A stretch of 64,000 nt of DNA from Moelleriella libera RCEF 2490. Lineage: Eukaryota > Ascomycota > Sordariomycetes > Hypocreales > Clavicipitaceae. Location of the stretch: the NCBI GenBank assembly GCA_001636675.1, contig AZGY01000001.1, positions 1,424,097 to 1,488,096 of the forward strand, read 5' to 3'. A model generated the notes under the pieces. That model made no database searches and had not been told where the DNA came from. It saw only the letters and a program-made list of their open reading frames with translations. Shown piece after piece: positions 35,676-46,035 of the stretch. A program made the translations under genes and the position numbers. Each line of letters begins with the position of its first letter. The stretch's first letter is position 1.

Positions 35676-36649
35676 TCACTTGGCGGCGCTTGCAACCCTC
35701 GATTGCCAATCCCTGACCAGAAGCACATCTGCACCCCCCGCGGCTGGGCCTGCAATCAGACTGACAAGGAATGTCCGAGCCATGAACCGTGCGCCAAGTC
35801 GTTGACCCCTCTGCCGTAGTGCCTGCGATAATAAACCCAAAGCAAGAAAGAAGCCGCTCGAAGTACCAACCATCTCGTTGATCTGCCGCAGTCTTGCCTG
35901 CCGCTGGAGCTCTTCGGCACAGCCATGTGTGACACAGTCGGGTGTACCGAGAAGAGTGTTGCTCGCGTGGAAGGGGGTCGCATCCCGAGACAAGGTGCTT
36001 GCGGCGAATGCTACGACAAACGCAAAAACGTGCGTGAACCCTGACAGCCAGAACACCACTCCCATGAGAAGCTCGACGGAAGCTCTGGACGGTTTTGGCG
36101 CTTTGCGGCCTTTTCGACTCCGGCGAAGAACCCAGAGCGAGGTAGCAGGCATTGCAACCGAAAAACCGAAGCTATATGACAGAAAGCCCAACAATGCAAG
36201 GGCCCTGTTCACACCATGTCAGCACCGTCAAAGCAGACAAAAAGAAACAAAAAAAGAAAAGAAAAGAAAGGAAACAAAGACAACCCAGTACTCATGAGGA
36301 ATGGTGAGGCATACTTGGCTACGTCTATTGCCTTGGCGTATGAGGCCATCTCATGCGCGAGCAGTACAACAAGCGGCACCAACTGACCCACGTAGAGGAA
36401 AAAGTGAAGTGAAAACCACGGCCAGTTCTCCTGCAGGGTCTGCAAGGACGTGCCCATGCAAGATTCGACAAGAGATGAGCCGTACGTGCCGCCGAATGTG
36501 ACTGTCCTGGCCGTGATGAGTTGCGATAGGCCTGGCGTGACGATTGGGAACCCTTCACGTGTCTTCCACACGATACCGAAGAGAGTAAGAGCAATTTGCA
36601 GACACGTGAATGGCCGAAGGTGCGGCATTACCCAAATCGGTGAATCCAT
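35676..36649 (-). CDS. Polytopic membrane protein of the cluster (PaxA-like role suspected)
   Basis: Encodes 287 residues from two exons: 36315-36649 and 35676-36204, joined in phase as DVAK-ALALLGFL. At least six hydrophobic helices are seen: PFTCLQIALTLFGIVW, FSLHFFLYVGQLVPLVVLLA, ALALLGFLSYSFGFSVAMP, LLMGVVFWLSGFTHVFAFVVAFAA with a His, SSGFFLALGLLSQA, and FMARTFLVSLIAGP. A loop with RRSRKGRKAPKPSR is positively charged. I do not recognise the family with certainty. Size, topology and place beside the PaxM-type gene suit PaxA, or a second membrane-bound terpene-cyclase-type protein. A 48-nt stretch inside exon 2 (about 35830-35877) begins with GTTGGT and ends in CAG. It could be an optional in-frame intron, but keeping it gives a plausible helix. 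Confidence 0.75.
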
Positions 36650-37325
36650 TTTTTCCCTTCTCCTTCTTCTTTAGTTCGTTTTTGGTGAGACTTTGTTTCC
36701 ACTCGGACGCCAGACCATGCAAAACAGATGCTAGGTGATCTCACCTTTCCTCCCGGGCCAGGCAAGGGAAAGCGCGCCTTCCCGTCATTTTATATGGATC
36801 TTGGCCCGTTCTTGACCCTGGTCGACTTGAGATGGGCCTTCCGGTGGCAAGACCTCAGCTGAACTCTGGCGGTAAGGCAGATCGACAGACAAGGACTGCT
36901 CGCAGAAAGACCCAGACGTCAACAATTCTGCAGTCTCATCAACAGTGCGGGATTCGCCTTTACCCACAGGTACTCATGCCGTCCGCCTCGACGATGCATA
37001 GTCGGGTGTGTCTCTATCAAGGACGTGCCGGCTTCCGGGATTCAGACAGGGCTTGATTTACCCTGCTAGCTTCGATCATTAACACCGCTTCCTCCCCGAT
37101 CCGTATCGTGTGAGTGCAATGACACAATACATCGGCAGGGAGAATGAAGCCACGGAAACTCTAGATTAGAGCGCCATTGCCGAAGTAGAGACCCCGAAGA
37201 CGGACTGTAACACAGAAGCCATTTGTCTGTTTGTGTGCGAGTTACTGGCCGCTGCGCGACACATGATACACTCCCCCGAGAAGCTCCAGGCACAAACCAA
37301 CTTAGCGTGCCGACCAAGTCTGATC
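36650..37325. promoter_or_regulatory. Divergent promoter of the membrane-protein and FAD-epoxidase genes
   Basis: A 676-bp spacer between head-to-head cluster genes. A TTTTATATGG element lies at about 36788. No coding frame is supported. Confidence 0.45.
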
Positions 37326-39022
37326 ATGGAGAAACCCGACTTTAATGTGGTGATTGTGGGGGGTTCTGTAGCCGGCCTCGCCCTCGCCCACTGTCTTGAA
37401 GTCTTGGGTGTTTCGTACACCATCCTCGAGAGAGGAGACAAGATTGCCCCCAACCTGGGCGCTTCTATTGGCATCTTGCCCAACGGCGGCCGTATATTGG
37501 ACCAGCTGGGCATCTTTGGACACGTGGAAAGCGAGGTTGAGCCGCTAGAGGTTGCAAGAATCTGCTACTCCGATGGCTTCTGGTTCAAGAGCCAATATCC
37601 AAAAGTCCTCCAATCCAAGTAAGCTTCATCGTTCACTGCGACGAATACTCCCAAGATATATGAGTGCCTGATCGTGTGTGTTTTTGTGCGTGTGCTGATG
37701 TGACCGTGGCGGGGGAGAACAGCTACTGCTACCCTATTTCTTTCCTCGAAAGACAAAAATTCATTCAGATTCTCCACGACACCTTGAAGGGAAAGGACCG
37801 CGTCTTTACCGGCAAAAAAGTTGTCTGTGTCGAGGATGGCAAGTCGAAAGCCCTCGTCAAGACCGCAGATGGCACCGAGTACATGGCCGATCTGGTCGTC
37901 GGCGCCGATGGCGTTCACAGCATCGTCCGTTCAGAAATCTTTCGACAGTTGCAGGCAGCGTCGCTGATTCCGAGAGGACAAGCAGAAAATACCGGTCGGT
38001 TTATCTCCCATCTAAGGGAAATTGACTGAGTCACTGCTCACGGATTTCACACAGGCATCAAATACGAATTCTCATGTATCTACGGGACGTCTGTCAACGT
38101 CCCCCACGTAGAGCTCGGCGTGCAGCTGAGCAGCTTGGACAACGACGTGTCGATACATGCCTTTACCGGCAAAAAGTCCAAGCTCTTCTGGTTCGTCATC
38201 GTCAGATCAGGCCCAGAGCAGTACCAAGAAGCGAGCAAATACTCGGAGGAAGCAGCGACACTCATCTGCGAGAGACTGAGGCACCAGAAGCTCAACGACA
38301 GTCTTGCTTTTGGAGACATTTGGTCACGACGTACAATCTTCAAAATGACACCGTTGGAAGAGGGTGTATTTAAGCGATGGAATTACGGGCGCCTGGTTTG
38401 CACAGGTGATGCAGTTCGCAAGGTATGCCAGTTCATGCGCTCGTCCTTCACCGTCACGCTCCTCGTTCAGCCTTATATTACGCCTTAAGATAACATGCTT
38501 AATTCGCGACATTCTGGAATTATTGCTAACGTATACATGTATGAATATTTCGAGTAGATGGCCCCGAATATTGGGCAAGGTGCAAACTTGGCCCTTGAGG
38601 ATGCCGCCAGGCTCACAAGTCTGCTCGCGCAAAAGATGCAGGTCGGGGACTTGTCCCACCGGACCATCAGCGCGATGCTTCAAGAATTTGCCGAGGCTCA
38701 GAGAGGCCGGACGGTGGAAATGTGTTCGTCGGCCGAGTTCTTGGTGCGCATGCACGCGTGTCAAGGCTGGGGGCGATGGCTCATGGGACGCTGCATCATT
38801 CCGCTCCTCAGAGACGCGCCGGCAGGCTTGTCCGGCATGTCCATCAATGGCGCGGCGCGAATCGAGTACCTGGGTCTTCCAGCTCGCTCACTCGAAGGGG
38901 CCTGGGACCCGTCATTCAGCTCGGTCCTGAGCAGCATGTCCTATTTGACGCCGAAGCCGAGCCTGCCGCTCTTGGCACTGCTGCTCTTCATCGCAGCCGC
39001 CGTGTATCTGATACGCCGGTAG
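37326..39022 (+). CDS. paxM-like: PaxM-type FAD-dependent epoxidase
   Basis: Encodes 465 residues from four exons: 37326-37618, 37723-37994, 38055-38422 and 38558-39022. The protein opens with a Rossmann FAD motif, VVIVGGSVAGLALAHCLE (Gly12, Gly13, Gly17). It continues with GASIGILPNGGRILDQLG, a GADGVHS segment, and the third FAD motif GDAVRKMAPNIGQGANLALEDAA of aromatic-hydroxylase-type flavoproteins. The ending LPLLALLLFIAAAVYLIRR is a C-terminal membrane anchor, as expected for an enzyme working beside the membrane cyclase. PaxM-type enzymes epoxidise the prenyl chain of geranylgeranylindole, and cyclisation by the PaxB-type protein follows. The intron at 37995-38054 has a GTCGGT donor but keeps the frame with ENTGIKYEF. 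The enzyme class is certain; the PaxM assignment comes from the cluster. Confidence 0.9.
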
Positions 39023-39741
39023 CTTTCTTCATGTGACAGAGACAGAGCAATAGAATTGTAGAAAATTTGCTCCCCCACTTCCACCCATGAGGCCAGTGCT
39101 TCTAGAAAGACAAATAGTATGCGAGAGCTCGTGTCAGCATCGTGACGTAGTCACACAAAATAGTTGGGACTATTGGCACATGAAACAATAACTATAGGTG
39201 CACTTTGTATGCACTTTCAGACGAACAGCCGTGACAGCTGTCCAGTCCCCAGACCCGCAGCCGCCAAAATACCTCATTGATATGGACCTCGTTCACCGGT
39301 GTCATATGTCTCTCTTCTGCCACTTGACGGCTCGCTCCTGCACTTCTGCGTGCTCGCGCATCTAGCCTTGTCCATGATGCCTGGAAGTGGCGTCTCGCAG
39401 GTGCAGCATGTCCAGCTAACGCGCAGAGACTCTCGTCGCCCCGCGATGTGACGGAGTGGTTGCAGACACGGAAGCATCTTCGGCTCGGTCTCCCCTTTGA
39501 AATACAAGACTCGATACCGGCTCCTTGCCGCCGGCTCTCTGATCTCATCGTACCGTCTGACGTGCTCCACCTGAACAAGATCGGCTTTCGATCTCTGTCT
39601 TGGGACAAGTCGGCCCAAGGGTCCTACGGCCGTGCCGCTCGTCATATTCCCACTTCTGCCGTCAACCTGGAATACTTCATTCGGTTTCTCCTTTGATGAC
39701 GAGATCTGTCTTTGTGAACTGACACAGACACGCGTGTGAAG
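39023..39741. promoter_or_regulatory. Promoter spacer between paxM-like gene and P450 3
   Basis: A 719-bp spacer between two plus-strand genes. It contains only unsupported short frames. It holds the 3' flank of the FAD epoxidase gene and the promoter of P450 3. Confidence 0.4.
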
Positions 39742-41799
39742 ATGGGGCCTCAGAACGCGACTGACAGCCTTACAGGCAATTATACGGCTCTGCATTCCGA
39801 GTCAAGCTCTTATGTCGCAGACAAGAGCTTTCTTCTGGGGGTGATTTTCTTGACATCACTCTTCGTGCTCTACTGGAAGCCTTCTGCTGGCGTCAAAGCA
39901 CCATTCGTGAGCTACCGCTGGTCGTGGGAGCCGCCGCTCCTGGTCCACATTCGATATGTGTTCGGCGCCTCCACGATGATCAAGACGGGATATGAAAAGG
40001 TATGCGATCACCAGGATGGCTGGGAGGCCTCACATGAGCTGACCCCGTTGCGGCGCCGCAACCAAGTTCAGAGACTCGATGTTTTGGCTGTCGCGATATG
40101 ACGGCGACGTTCTCGTCATATCGCGGAACCATCTAGACGACTTGCAAAACCGGCCACAGCGCGAATTGAGCGCCATACACGGACTGATAGAGGTGAGATT
40201 ACCCGCCGTCAGAGTCTGGCTTGTGCTTTGAAACCGTCTCACTTCTCGTGGAAAGAACTTCGGTGGCCGTTACAGCGGCATCACCGCGCTCGGAGAAGAT
40301 GATATCGGCGTGCGAGCACTTCTGGTGAGCTTCCGAGAACCCGATCACGTCAGCGACATAAGATGTTGAGAGTCGGGGCCCAGGCCAAATTCAACCACAA
40401 CTTGCCCCAGTTGTACGGCGAAATGAAGGACGAGCTTGACTTTGCGCTCACCGAGGAGCTTCCACCGTGCCAAGGTATGCAAGAGAGAGACGCAGGCGAC
40501 CCGGATGTTTGCTGACCAGTGAGTCGCTGATATCAATGCTGTAGACTGGGCCCCCATTCAGGCCATGCCCTTTCTCCTGCATTCGATCGAGCGGGTGCTC
40601 CATCGCGTCCTTGTAGGACCTCGGGTATGCCGCGATCCGAAATGGCTCGAGGCAGCATTTGGGCTGTCGCACAATGGTACGTGGTCTCTTGATCCAGCGT
40701 TGCAGTTCATCGACTGAGCCTAGGTCCGCAGTCGCCATCAGGCAGATTGCCATGAGATCCTTTCCGTTCTTCTTGCGGCCCCTGGTCAACCTCCTCATCC
40801 CGTGGACATGGAAGCTCGAGTCCTGCAAGCGCGCCGCAACAAAGATACTCCAAGACGAACTGGAGCGCCGGGCACGAGCCGAGGATGAGGATCCCGCCTA
40901 CGTCAAGCCGTGCGACTTGCTGCAAGCCGTGGCCGACATGGCCGAGAAGGAGCGGTGCCGCGACGACACGAAGCGGATTGCGAACCAAGCCCTTCTTCTC
41001 CTCGCGGTCGCGGGACACAGCACTGCCGGCTCCGCGTCGCAGACCCTGCTCAACCTGCTGGCTCGCCCAGAGTACGCCGAACTGCTGCGCGATGAGGCCC
41101 TGACCATGCTGCGTGACGAAGAAAACTGCTTCACAAGGAGCGGCATAGCGCGGCTGTGGAAGATGGACAGCTTCCTCCGGGAGTAAGCATGACTTTTTTC
41201 TCTATCCCGGCAGTATACACTACACCGCGCGCGTTGCTGACCGTTTTGACGCCCAGATCTCAAAGGAGCACACCCGTCACCCTATGTACGTGGACCGCAA
41301 GAAGAACAAGACATACATTTGTGGCACCAGCCCATGCTAATCGCGAGAGGCGCATCACGTAGTGGGATTCTTCCGGACCGTGATTGCTCCCAACGGCATC
41401 AAGCTGCAGGACGGCACGTTTGTGCCGCACGGCACGCGCCTCGCCATGCCCGTAGATTCAATCTCCCACGACCCGAATGTAGTGTCCAACCCCGACGAGT
41501 TCGACGGACTGCGGTGGTATAGGAAGCGCCGCGAGGCCGCGAGCGAGGCACAGAAGCACCAGTTCGTGTCCACGGACAAGGCGCACCTCCACTTTGGCTA
41601 CGGCGTCTGGGCATGCCCCGGCCGCTTCCTGTCCTCTGACGTCCTCAAGATGCTGCTGACGACGCTGCTGCTGCGCTACGACGTCAAGCGCCCCGCGGGC
41701 ACCAAGCTGCCCGAGACGAGGCACTTTCACGAATTTCCGCTCGGCGACCTGGGCATGTCGGTCCTGGTCAAGCAGCGCGACGACGCGCCGGTCTTTTGA
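39742..41799 (+). CDS. Cytochrome P450 3 of the indole-diterpene cluster
   Basis: An eight-exon P450 of 530 residues: 39742-39999, 40067-40192, 40256-40324, 40384-40474, 40545-40676, 40732-41182, 41257-41285 and 41363-41799. The membrane anchor is FLLGVIFLTSLFVLYW. Family marks are RYDGDVLVISR, NFGGRYSGITALGEDD, an I-helix segment in which AGHST replaces the usual AGxxT, ExxR as RESQR, NPDEFDGLRWYRKR and the haem loop FGYGVWACPGRF (Cys470). Exon 7 is only 29 nt and finishes the ExxR motif, which is split over the exon 6/7 border. Exon 6 uses an acceptor (CAG) ending at 40731; two nearby AGs would break the frame. It probably carries out a late oxidation in the pathway. Confidence 0.9.
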
Positions 41800-43127
41800 T
41801 GAGCCCGCGGCTGTGGCGCCGCGCAGAGAGCCGTCGAGAAGCGGCGTCGGTCGGTGGGAAGCCGCTGCCGGGGGAAAACAAAATCAGATCATGACGGGGA
41901 CGGAAACGGCAAGAGCATGGAACGGGGCACACTTTGGCATCTGGAGATGCTGCGTATCGGCTCGTTCGCTCGCTTAGCCGCTCAATCCGAACATACTCTG
42001 CCGGTGGTCCCTCTGATTCGTTTCTTGCCGGTCCCCGAGATGTGGTTGTCTGGCCACAGCTAGGCGTCACCACCACCCCCATCCACCTGAAATATGGCAT
42101 GAATCGAGCGGAGCGAGGCCGGCCCGCCGCAGGCGACCCCCGGTAGGGCCCCTGAGGGATCCGCTGAACAAGTCCTGCGCGTCCTCGGCCGGATTGGATC
42201 AAGTGAAAGTCCCTCCTCTCCTGACACAATGCTGCCTTCCCGTGTGGTTGACCGAGACATGGTCCTGGCGTCGCACTGCTGAGTTGCCCGCAGCGTTCCA
42301 GATGCCCTTGACTGACTGTAATATTTTCACCATCTCCCGGGAATCATCTTTTTGTGTAGACCGGCCCATGGTCATGGGAGCATGCTCATCATCATCATCA
42401 TCATCATCATCATTCTTCTTCCAATACTCGAATTCTCTTTGCAGGTTGCGTAATCTTCCAGTCTGTAAGCCGAGTGCGAAGTGGTGATGATTCAGTGGCC
42501 TGTGTTCTCCAACGCACAAAGTGGCAAATACCGCAGGCATAACGTGTGTTGACTCCATGGTTCGTTCGATACATTCAAGAGGTATCGTGAAACAGGATCG
42601 CTCAGCCCTCTCTCTCTCTTCGGCGGAATTGCAAAGTATGTATTCCCTTCTGAACAACATTCACCAACATGAAGCTCCACGTCGGCGAGCAAATTGTTGT
42701 TTGAACTTTGATCAAGACTCGTGATGGACTTCTGAGCATTCACAATCAGAGCTAGACACTTTTACGGAGACCCACGCAGATCGAATAGACTCTTTGACGA
42801 AGTTCTACAGAATAGCACTCTCAAAACGTCGCTGACTTTGCTCCGGGTGCCGGACGTATGGCAAACCAGCGCGATCGACGTCAGAGATGACTAGCTGAAT
42901 GCGCCATCCGCGGAGGAGGCGCATCGAGACGATCAAGAAGAAAAGCATCCGTGCGCTGCTCTGCGTGACATTGCCGATCGAAAGTAGAAATCTTGGATGC
43001 TCCTTTGCCATAGCGAAGCAAATCCCCTCGAAAGGCATGCGGCACGAAAGGAGCCATCACGATGCGGCCAATGCAAACACTAGATACAAATCGATGTTGG
43101 ACAGAAAACAGCAAAGTATTTCCCAGT
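41800..43127. other. Spacer at the right edge of the cluster
   Basis: A 1.3-kb spacer between converging genes. It contains the TCA microsatellite at 42386-42413 and short unsupported frames. No gene is visible. Confidence 0.45.
42386..42413. repeat. (TCA)n microsatellite
   Basis: Nine tandem TCA units in non-coding DNA downstream of P450 3. On the opposite strand it reads as an Asp run in an unsupported frame. Confidence 0.85.
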
Positions 43128-45310
43128 TTAGATCTTCTGAACGGTAAAATTATCCACCACTGCCCCAGTTCCGAAAACACGGACCCCAGCCATACCCTTC
43201 TGGTAGCTTGAGTCGCGGTGCTGGATGTACTGGACGCCGTCGACCCAGACGATCAAAGAATCGTCAACAGCACGCACCTTGATCCGATAGGTTTGATGAA
43301 CGCGGATGCCGATGTTGTTCTGAGAAAGCAGCTGCCAGCCGCCGTCGGCCCGGCCCAGGACGATCTTGTTGGAGGCGTCGATGCCGACGTAGTAGCCGTG
43401 GTAGGCGTCAGGGCCGCTGCTGATGCCCGTGGCACGCACCAGGAAACCAGCGTTGCTGTTGTCGCCACCGCGCGTTATGGAAACGTCAGCCTCGAGCACA
43501 AAGTTCTCAAAAGTGGCCTGGTATGCGATCTTGCCGCTGGCAACATCGCCGGCCACCATCTCGCCGGTGCGGGCGTCGAAGCCGCCGTCGTAGATTTGCC
43601 AGTTGACCAAGTTGCGCCCAAAGTCATCAAAGACAACCGGCGAGACGATCACGCTGTCAAAGACGGCTTCGGTCTCGTGCGTGCGCACACCGACCATGCC
43701 GGACCGGAACGTGCCGTCGCGGACGGTCAGTGCGGGACGGTCCATGTCGTTGACGTAGATGGCGATCTGGTCGCCCGTGGCCAGCGCCTTCATGGCGAAG
43801 GGGGTGTCGGCGGAGATGCCGCTGACCCTGGCGCGGCCCAGCTCTCTCCAGTCGTTGTTGACGCGGCCGAGGACCAAGTCTCCGTTCGGGCTGACGCCGG
43901 CAAAGTAGCCACGGTACTGGTCGGCGCCCTGGCCGATTTCTGTGGCGCGGAACACGATACCGGCGTTGCCCGAGCGGCCCGAACGCAGAGTCACGCGCGA
44001 TTCGAACGCAACGTCATTGAATTTGACGCCGTAGTAGGCCTTGTTGCTGAAAGAGGTCAGGGCCAGAGCCTTGGACGAGGTGTCGGCGCTGCCCTCCGCG
44101 ACGATCCACTGGTTCGTGGTACCGTCATCAAAGCGAAAGCTGCGGATTGGGTCAACGCAGGCCCAGGTTTGGCCAAACATGCGGGAACAGTCGCTGCCGG
44201 CGCGGGGATTCCAGTCCGTCAGGTCGGAAACCGTGATGCCGTAGCGGGAGGCAATATCCTGACAGCTCTGGCCAGACTCGACAAAATGGAACTTGATGCA
44301 TGAGTCGATCATGCCAGGCTGAGTGGGAGACGGGGTCGTGACACTGAGAATCCGTAAGCCTCTGTCCAACAACACATGAACCTTCGGGGCGGTGTTGTAC
44401 GTACGCGTTGGGCGGCGCCGCTGGCTTGCCGGGCTGCGGGCCAAGAACACCGACACAGGCATACGCGTTTGCCCAGAGCCCTGTGCACTGAGAACCGACG
44501 TTAGGATTCCACTTGGCAAAGTCTTCGATGCTGATGCCGTAGTTGGCGGCAATGCCCGCGCAGTTATCGCCTTCCTTCACAAAGTAGAACCTGTTGCAGT
44601 TCTCGACCATGCCGGGCTGGGTCGGCCGCGGCGTGGCAACGCCATTGCCACCGGGAGTCGTAGTCGTCGGCACGTCTGTCGGACTGCTGGGCTGCTTCAG
44701 AATGCCGACGCAAGCATATGTGTTTGCCCACAAGCCGGTGCACTGGTCGCCAACCCTGGGATTCCACCTCTCAAAGTCTTTCACGCTGATGCCGTTGGAG
44801 TAGGCGACATTGGCGCAATTGTCGCCCTCTTTGACGTAGTAGAACTTGTTGCAGTTATCTACCATGTTAGGTTGAGTCGGTAAAGGTGTCGACACGCCAT
44901 TGCTGGTGGGAGCAGTGAGCGACGCAGGCTGGGTGGCCGTGCTTCTGGGAAGAAGACCATGGTTGGCTTCGACGCAGTACGAGTTGCCAACCTTCATACC
45001 GCTGCAATCATCCTGAGCAAGGGGATTCTGCACCCACGTCAGTTCGGAGGCGGAAACATGAATGTCTCCCATTGACTAGTTGGGAACTCACCCAGTCGCG
45101 GAAGTCCTTTGCTGATAGGGACCAGGCAGCTTGAAGACTGTCACAGGTCACGGAATCATGCGTCTTCTCCGCCCATGAGATGCAGTTTGGTGCAGTACCA
45201 GGGTCGACCGTGCCGGCAGGCGTCTCACTCCGCCTGAAGCGGTTGTGAGGGCTGGCCGAGGCAGCCGGGACGACGAACAGTCCGCTCAGAAGAGCCCGCG
45301 AAAGCTGCAT
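43128..45310 (-). CDS. Secreted multi-LysM protein with two C-terminal jelly-roll-like repeats
   Basis: Encodes 685 residues from three exons: 45092-45310, 44405-45027 and 43128-44343. A signal peptide (MQLSRALLSGLFVVPAASAS) leads to an incomplete LysM-like unit, then three full LysM units spaced by Pro/Thr linkers. Each has the pattern C-KFYYVKEGDNC, GISV-DF-WNP, and C-LWANTYACV or C-MFGQTWACV. LysM modules bind chitin and related N-acetylglucosamine polymers. The last 380 residues form two related copies of about 170 residues, with FRATEIGQGADQYRGYF and VRATGISSGPDAYHGYY, then LVLGRVNNDW and IVLGRADGGW. They resemble DUF1080/concanavalin-like sugar-binding domains. The protein is probably secreted to the wall or host interface. 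Whether the C-terminal pair is an enzyme or a lectin cannot be told. Confidence 0.9.
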
Positions 45311-46035
45311 GGCGTGTGCTTGTACTACCGGACCTCATCTAAGAAATGTCCACCACAAAAGACTACAAGTTCTGACAGACGTCGACTTATATACCATTTT
45401 GACCGCCCGTGGAGGATCTCCGCCATACTGTATGTAGAACGCCGTGCCGACCCATTATCGGGGTCTGAGGATGTATCGGTGGGCACCAAGCTCATGAATA
45501 TCCTTGTACAAACGGAACCTCGGTCTAAACTAACATGGAATGAAGTTCCGAAAAGATTCTTGAACCATTTGTCCCTTCATGAGAGTGTTGGTGCGGTAGG
45601 TCAGCCCATAGCCTCATATCTGTGACAAACAGCTAATTTCCCCATGCAGGAACACGCAGCACGCTCCGCTTGGCAGACATTCGGTGAACCGAGAACCTTT
45701 CCTGTTGACGCACTCAATGAATCGGCCGCACAGTGACCTTGAGGGCCTGGTAGCCGCAGCGTTGCTCGTCAAGTTCCCGAAACGGGTTGACACGTTATGT
45801 AAACTGCGGTCGACGTACATGATATTGACGGCACTCATTTGAGGCTGACACGGTGAGGTTACATGGGCCAATCTGCAACCCGCCAATCATTCTGAAAGTG
45901 TTGGGTCATATGACTGTTGCGAACCACGGTTCGGAGCCTCACGTGCGACCGGCGATGCCACATTGTGCGCGAGCCGTTACTGCCTTCGCTTTCTCTTGTC
46001 CAACGACGGCTCTTGATCCCAGCCGTACATGGGGC
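45311..46035. other. Spacer with possible extension of the ankyrin gene
   Basis: A 725-bp spacer. A minus-strand frame at about 45970-46120 reads PTLSPSFVFIVECGDKM and could be a further exon of the ankyrin gene, spliced out of the frame called there. Otherwise nothing is seen. Confidence 0.35.

Noticed and set aside
40677..40731. Acceptor at 40724 (CCTAG) for exon 6 of P450 3
   Set aside because: It would put the following sequence out of frame; the CAG ending at 40731 keeps the frame.
43218..44303. Plus-strand open frame of 361 codons
   Set aside because: It mirrors the LysM/jelly-roll coding sequence on the other strand and shows no family motif.
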